Shown here in pieces: positions 61,274 through 64,000 of a stretch of DNA of 64,000 bases. Every line of letters begins with the position of its first letter. Positions within the stretch are counted from its first letter, which is position 1. The translations under genes were made by a program, and so were the position numbers. The notes beneath the pieces are model-generated. The model ran no database searches, was not told the DNA's origin, and saw only the letters and a program-made list of their open reading frames with translations. Origin of the DNA: Pseudomonas viridiflava (GTDB lineage: Bacteria; Pseudomonadota; Gammaproteobacteria; Pseudomonadales; Pseudomonadaceae); contig NZ_UTIQ01000241.1 in NCBI RefSeq assembly GCF_900582625.1, forward strand, positions 310,001 to 374,000, written 5' to 3'.

Positions 61274-61936
61274 ATGGCCACTCAACAGAACTCCCGCCTC
61301 GGTCAGATATTGCTGAACAAAGGACTGATCAGCGCCGACCAACTTGCTCAAGCCATTCAACTACAAACCAGCAGCCACAAGCGCTTGGGGGAAATCCTCA
61401 TCGAGCAGGGCCTGGTCAGCGACCGTCAACTGAGCAAGGCGCTGAAAAAGCAAAGCAACCTTCGCGTTGCGGCCACGTTGGTCGCGGCGTTGCTTAGTCC
61501 GTTCCAGATGGCCAGCGCCGACCTGCACCGCCCGGCGCCGAGTAGTCTCAGCCGCACGCTGCAACCGCTCGATGACGCCGAGATGAGCAACGTCAGTGCT
61601 CAGGGCCTGGACGATGTGCTTCAGGGGTTATTTCTGCAGGCCGAGAGCGGCGACGGCGTGGGCACCGCCGCCAAACTGGCGAAGCTGGTGATGCCGGTGC
61701 TCAACAGCCTGGATGCGGAAACGTCGATGAAAGACGTGCGTTATGACACCAGCAAACTGACGTCTGTGCGCAATGCCGACGGCAGCGTGAACGTGCGTTT
61801 GCCGAGCTCGATTGGCGAGCTGCGTTTCGACAATGTGCGGGTGGCGGGGGCCAATACGAGCCAGAGCATGGGCAGCGTGACGCTTCAGGATATCGATCTG
61901 TCGCAGGCTTCCCTGCGCATCAGCCTAAGACCATAA
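61274..61936 (+). CDS. MshEN-domain protein with signal-anchor and exported region
   Basis: 220 residues from ATG 61274; longer frames overlap the antiporter. Residues 8-60 match the MshEN (T2SSE N-terminal) cyclic-di-GMP-binding fold, with both motif halves: RLGQILLNKGLISADQLAQAI, and RLGEILIEQGLVSDRQLSKAL. A hydrophobic stretch (64-81, RVAATLVAALLSPFQMASA) then looks like a signal anchor or internal signal peptide. A region with LDDAEMSNVSAQGLDD follows, a turn-rich motif seen at the start of some exported Pseudomonas proteins. Such a domain is normally part of a secretion ATPase, and no such ATPase is here. Function unknown. Confidence 0.75.
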   Translation: MATQQNSRLGQILLNKGLISADQLAQAIQLQTSSHKRLGEILIEQGLVSDRQLSKALKKQSNLRVAATLVAALLSPFQMASADLHRPAPSSLSRTLQPLDDAEMSNVSAQGLDDVLQGLFLQAESGDGVGTAAKLAKLVMPVLNSLDAETSMKDVRYDTSKLTSVRNADGSVNVRLPSSIGELRFDNVRVAGANTSQSMGSVTLQDIDLSQASLRISLRP

Positions 61937-61941
61937 ATTTC

Positions 61942-62003
61942 TGTAGGAGCGGCTTCAGCCGCCATGCTGCCAACAAAGCATCGCGGCTGAAGCCGCTCCT
62001 ACA
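61942..62003. repeat. Facing REP pair
   Basis: TGTAGGAGCGGCTTCAGCCGC (61942-61962, first 20 bases quoted as core) and ATCGCGGCTGAAGCCGCTCC (61980-61999), a full palindromic pair between the MshEN gene and the thioesterase. Confidence 0.88.
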
Positions 62004-62017
62004 GCTGGTCGGCACAT

Positions 62018-62425
62018 TCAGAACCCCGGCAAAACCGGCACCGGCTGCTTGTTGTCATCAATCGCAACAAAGCTGAACACTCCGGTAATCGCTCGCTCGC
62101 GGCCGTCGCTGTACATGCTTTCGACAAACACCTCGACCTCGACCTTGAGGCTGGTGTTGCCGACCTTCACTACGCGCCCTACCAACTCGACGATTGAGCC
62201 GGCTGGAATCGGATGTTTGAAATCGATGCGGTCCGACGACACCGTCACCAGCGGCAGCCGGCAAAAGCGGGTAGCGGCAATAAACGACACTTCATCCATC
62301 CACGCCAACGCGGTGCCGCCGAACAAGGTGTTGTGGTGGTTAGTGGTCGGCGGGAACACGGCTTTGGTCACGCGGGTTTCCGAGCGCTCGGTGCGTAGCT
62401 GGATTTCTTGCTCTCTGGGGGTCAT
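62018..62425 (-). CDS. Acyl-CoA thioesterase (YciA/BACH-type hotdog fold)
   Basis: 135-residue hydrolase of acyl-CoA thioesters in the cytoplasm. The hotdog-fold mark PPTTNHHNTLFGGTALAWMDEVSFIAATRFC (in parts, about residues 25-55) and FKHPIPAGSIVELVGRV are conserved. ATG 62425. It lies in the same orientation as rplS, separated by a terminator, so it is probably transcribed on its own. Confidence 0.92.
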   Translation of the reverse strand: MTPREQEIQLRTERSETRVTKAVFPPTTNHHNTLFGGTALAWMDEVSFIAATRFCRLPLVTVSSDRIDFKHPIPAGSIVELVGRVVKVGNTSLKVEVEVFVESMYSDGRERAITGVFSFVAIDDNKQPVPVLPGF

Positions 62426-62468
62426 GCGAACAGGTCCTGCGCAAACGGTTAGTCAAATCACGGGCAAT

Positions 62469-62492
62469 AAAAAAGCAGCCCGTAGGCTGCTT
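62469..62492 (-). terminator. Rho-independent terminator of rplS
   Basis: AAGCAGCC / GGCTGCTT stem with loop CGTA, followed on the minus strand by a T-rich run. It ends the rpsP-rimM-trmD-rplS-type operon. Confidence 0.93.
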
Positions 62493-62514
62493 CTTTTGAC
62501 AAGGAAGACTGGGA

Positions 62515-62865
62515 TTAAACCAGTTTTTCCTTGATGCGAGCTGCTTTACCAGACAGGTCACGGAGGTAGTAAAGCTTGGCTTTACGCACGTCACCACGAC
62601 GCTTGACGGCCAGGCTGTCAACCAGCGGGCTGTAGGTCTGGAAGGTACGCTCAACGCCAACACCGTTGGAGATTTTACGTACGGTGAAGGCACTGTTCAC
62701 GCCGCGGTTGCGCTTGGCGATTACAACGCCTTCGAAGGCTTGCAGACGCGAACGGTCGCCTTCTTTCACTTTAACCTGAACGACAACGGTGTCGCCTGGA
62801 GCGAAAGTCGGGATTTCTTTGCTCATCTGCTCGGCTTCAAGGGCCAAGATAATTTTGTTAGTCAT
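62515..62865 (-). CDS. rplS: 50S ribosomal protein L19
   Basis: 116 residues, standard length. Signatures FAPGDTVVVQVKVKEGDRSRLQAFEGVVIAKRNRGVNSAF (in parts) and VRKISNGVGVER. L19 lies at the 30S-50S interface. ATG 62865; 41 bp after the trmD stop, in the conserved rimM-trmD-rplS order, ended by a strong terminator. Confidence 0.99.
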   Translation of the reverse strand: MTNKIILALEAEQMSKEIPTFAPGDTVVVQVKVKEGDRSRLQAFEGVVIAKRNRGVNSAFTVRKISNGVGVERTFQTYSPLVDSLAVKRRGDVRKAKLYYLRDLSGKAARIKEKLV

Positions 62866-62906
62866 GCTGTGCTCCTAAGACAAACCACCGGTTTGCCATC
62901 GATACG

Positions 62907-63659
62907 TTAACTATCGTCCCGTTGCCGGATGTATTCCGCCAACAGCTTTTTCTCTTCTCCAGAAAGCGAGCGGCTTTCCAGAAGATCAGCGCGTCGTTCG
63001 CTGGTCCGACCAAGGGACTGTTGCAAACGCCAGCGCCGGATGTGTGCATGATTGCCGCTAAGCAACACGTCGGGAACACGCTTATCCGCATACACCTCCG
63101 GTCGGGTGTAGTGCGGGCAGTCGAGCAAGCCATCCGTAAAGGAGTCTTCCTCGGCCGAATCTGCATGACCCAATGCACCGGGCAGCAGACGCGTTACCGC
63201 ATCGATCAGAACCATTGCCGGCAGCTCACCGCCGGAAAGGACGTAATCCCCGATCGACCACTCTTCATCAACATGCGTTTCTATAAACCGCTCATCGATG
63301 CCTTCATATCGTCCGGCAATGAGGATCAAGGTCTCCTCTTTTGCCAGTTCTCGCACAGCTGACTGAGTCAACTGGCGGCCTTGCGGCGAGAGGTAAATAA
63401 CCTTCGCCTGCGCTCCAGCGGCCTGCTTGGCATCTGCCAAGGCGCCTTCCAGAGGCTTGATCTTCATCACCATGCCGGGGCCACCGCCGAAAGGCCGATC
63501 ATCCACGGTTTGGTGGCGATCTTCGGTGTAGCTTCGTGGGTTCCAACAGGTGAGCTGTAAAAGCCCCTGTTTCACCGCGCGGCTGGTAATGCCGTATTCG
63601 CTGATGGCAGCAAACATTTCAGGGAACAAACTGATGACTTCAACACGCAGGCTAGCCAT
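62907..63659 (-). CDS. trmD: tRNA (guanine37-N1)-methyltransferase
   Basis: Makes m1G37 in tRNAs reading CNN codons, preventing frameshifts. 250 residues with the SPOUT-type trefoil knot: DRPFGGGPGMVMKIKPLE near residue 55 and YVLSGGELPAMVLIDAVTRLLPG near 138. ATG 63659, 18 bp after the rimM stop. Confidence 0.99.
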   Translation of the reverse strand: MASLRVEVISLFPEMFAAISEYGITSRAVKQGLLQLTCWNPRSYTEDRHQTVDDRPFGGGPGMVMKIKPLEGALADAKQAAGAQAKVIYLSPQGRQLTQSAVRELAKEETLILIAGRYEGIDERFIETHVDEEWSIGDYVLSGGELPAMVLIDAVTRLLPGALGHADSAEEDSFTDGLLDCPHYTRPEVYADKRVPDVLLSGNHAHIRRWRLQQSLGRTSERRADLLESRSLSGEEKKLLAEYIRQRDDS

Positions 63660-63677
63660 ATATCTACTAACCGTTGC

Positions 63678-64000
63678 TCAGAAGTCCGCGTCCCAGTCAA
63701 CCCGCATTTCACCGGCTGCCAAGTCGACCGAGAGAACACAATGCGCCGTGTAAGGCAGCAAGCGTTCGCGATCATCCAGGCTGCCCGCGCAGGGCTTGAC
63801 CACCATCACATCGTTAGCGCCGGTTTCCAGCAGGTGGTCGATAACGCCGAGCAGCTGCCCGAGTTGGTCGATCACTTTCAAACCTTTGAGCTGGTACCAG
63901 TAGTACTCGCCATCGGTCAGATCTGGCAGCAGGCTGCGGGCAACACAAATGTCGAAACCCGCGAGAAGGCGAGCTTCTTCACGGTCGTCGAGCCCCTTCA
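63678..64000 (-). CDS. rimM: 16S rRNA processing protein RimM, C-terminal part (cut by window edge)
   Basis: Only the 3' 107 codons are in the window, ending DWDADF. The visible part is the PRC-barrel-like C-terminal domain (LTDGEYYWYQLKGLKVIDQLGQLLGVIDHLL, in parts; RERLLPYT, typical of RimM). RimM helps mature the 30S head. The frame enters from the right edge (residue KGLDDREEARLLAG). It lies just before trmD, the usual order. Confidence 0.95.
   Translation of the reverse strand, partial: KGLDDREEARLLAGFDICVARSLLPDLTDGEYYWYQLKGLKVIDQLGQLLGVIDHLLETGANDVMVVKPCAGSLDDRERLLPYTAHCVLSVDLAAGEMRVDWDADF

Noticed and set aside
3612..62003. Dispersed repeats as a CRISPR
   Set aside because: The copies are far apart, palindromic and REP-type, with no regular spacers or cas genes.

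Overview
The window is a 64 kb stretch of a GC-rich gammaproteobacterial chromosome, almost certainly Pseudomonas in the broad sense; the species cannot be fixed from the sequence. The evidence is a complete wspA-wspR chemosensory operon, the block lptF - DUF4398 lipoprotein - cadR/cadA - ppc - adk - tsaB, the block rimM-trmD-rplS ... xerD-dsbC-hom-thrC ... recJ, and many copies of the Pseudomonas REP palindrome (core GCGGCTGAAGCCGCTCCTAC). As I recall it, this broadly follows the P. aeruginosa gene order. I found no rRNA, tRNA, CRISPR, prophage or intact insertion sequence. The accessory DNA consists of short palindromic repeats and a few metabolic or surface genes.

Layout. 1-3.6 kb: an RND efflux pump (permease cut by the left edge, plus a lipoprotein adaptor) divergent from a TetR regulator. 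3.7-12.3 kb: rsmJ, an extensin-like protein, a PEP-mutase-family enzyme, a DUF72 protein, a small orphan, tsaB, adk and ppc, all on the minus strand, then a small plus-strand gene. 12.5-16.7 kb: two envelope lipoproteins and the divergent cadR/cadA metal-efflux pair with a MerR-type promoter. 16.7-17.2 kb: a cluster of MITE-like palindromes. 17.2-25.1 kb: hydrolase, DUF1704 protein, lipoprotein, TetR, lysS, prfB with its programmed +1 frameshift, and a DUF533 protein. 25.3-33.7 kb: wspABCDEFR, the surface-sensing pathway that ends in the diguanylate cyclase WspR. 34.1-36.1 kb: a HAF-repeat autotransporter, head to head with wspA. 36.1-46.1 kb: a putrescine/aminobutyraldehyde-type catabolic locus with a LysR regulator, two PatD-like aldehyde dehydrogenases flanking a YdcSTUV-like ABC importer, and an APC permease. 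46.3-48.5 kb: a periplasmic-sensing GGDEF protein and a small acidic protein. 48.6-64 kb: recJ, FUSC, yaeQ, a CoA-transferase, a lone solute-binding protein, thrC, hom, dsbC, xerD, a cation/proton antiporter, a MshEN-domain exported protein, a thioesterase, rplS, trmD and the 3' part of rimM.

How the genes work together. Three loci touch cyclic-di-GMP: the Wsp pathway and the GGDEF protein would make it, and the MshEN-domain protein at 61.3 kb is a candidate receptor with an unusual topology, a cytosolic ligand domain followed by a signal-anchor segment and an exported region. The PatD/YdcSTUV/APC cluster looks like uptake plus oxidation of polyamine-derived aldehydes, with an Hfq/Crc-type motif in front of the first dehydrogenase. 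Most of the rest is housekeeping. The best candidates for something little described are the MshEN exported protein, the HAF autotransporter beside wsp, the PatD paralogue with an altered coenzyme-loop residue, and the modular MITE-like repeat family. I saw no clearly new defence or biosynthetic system.
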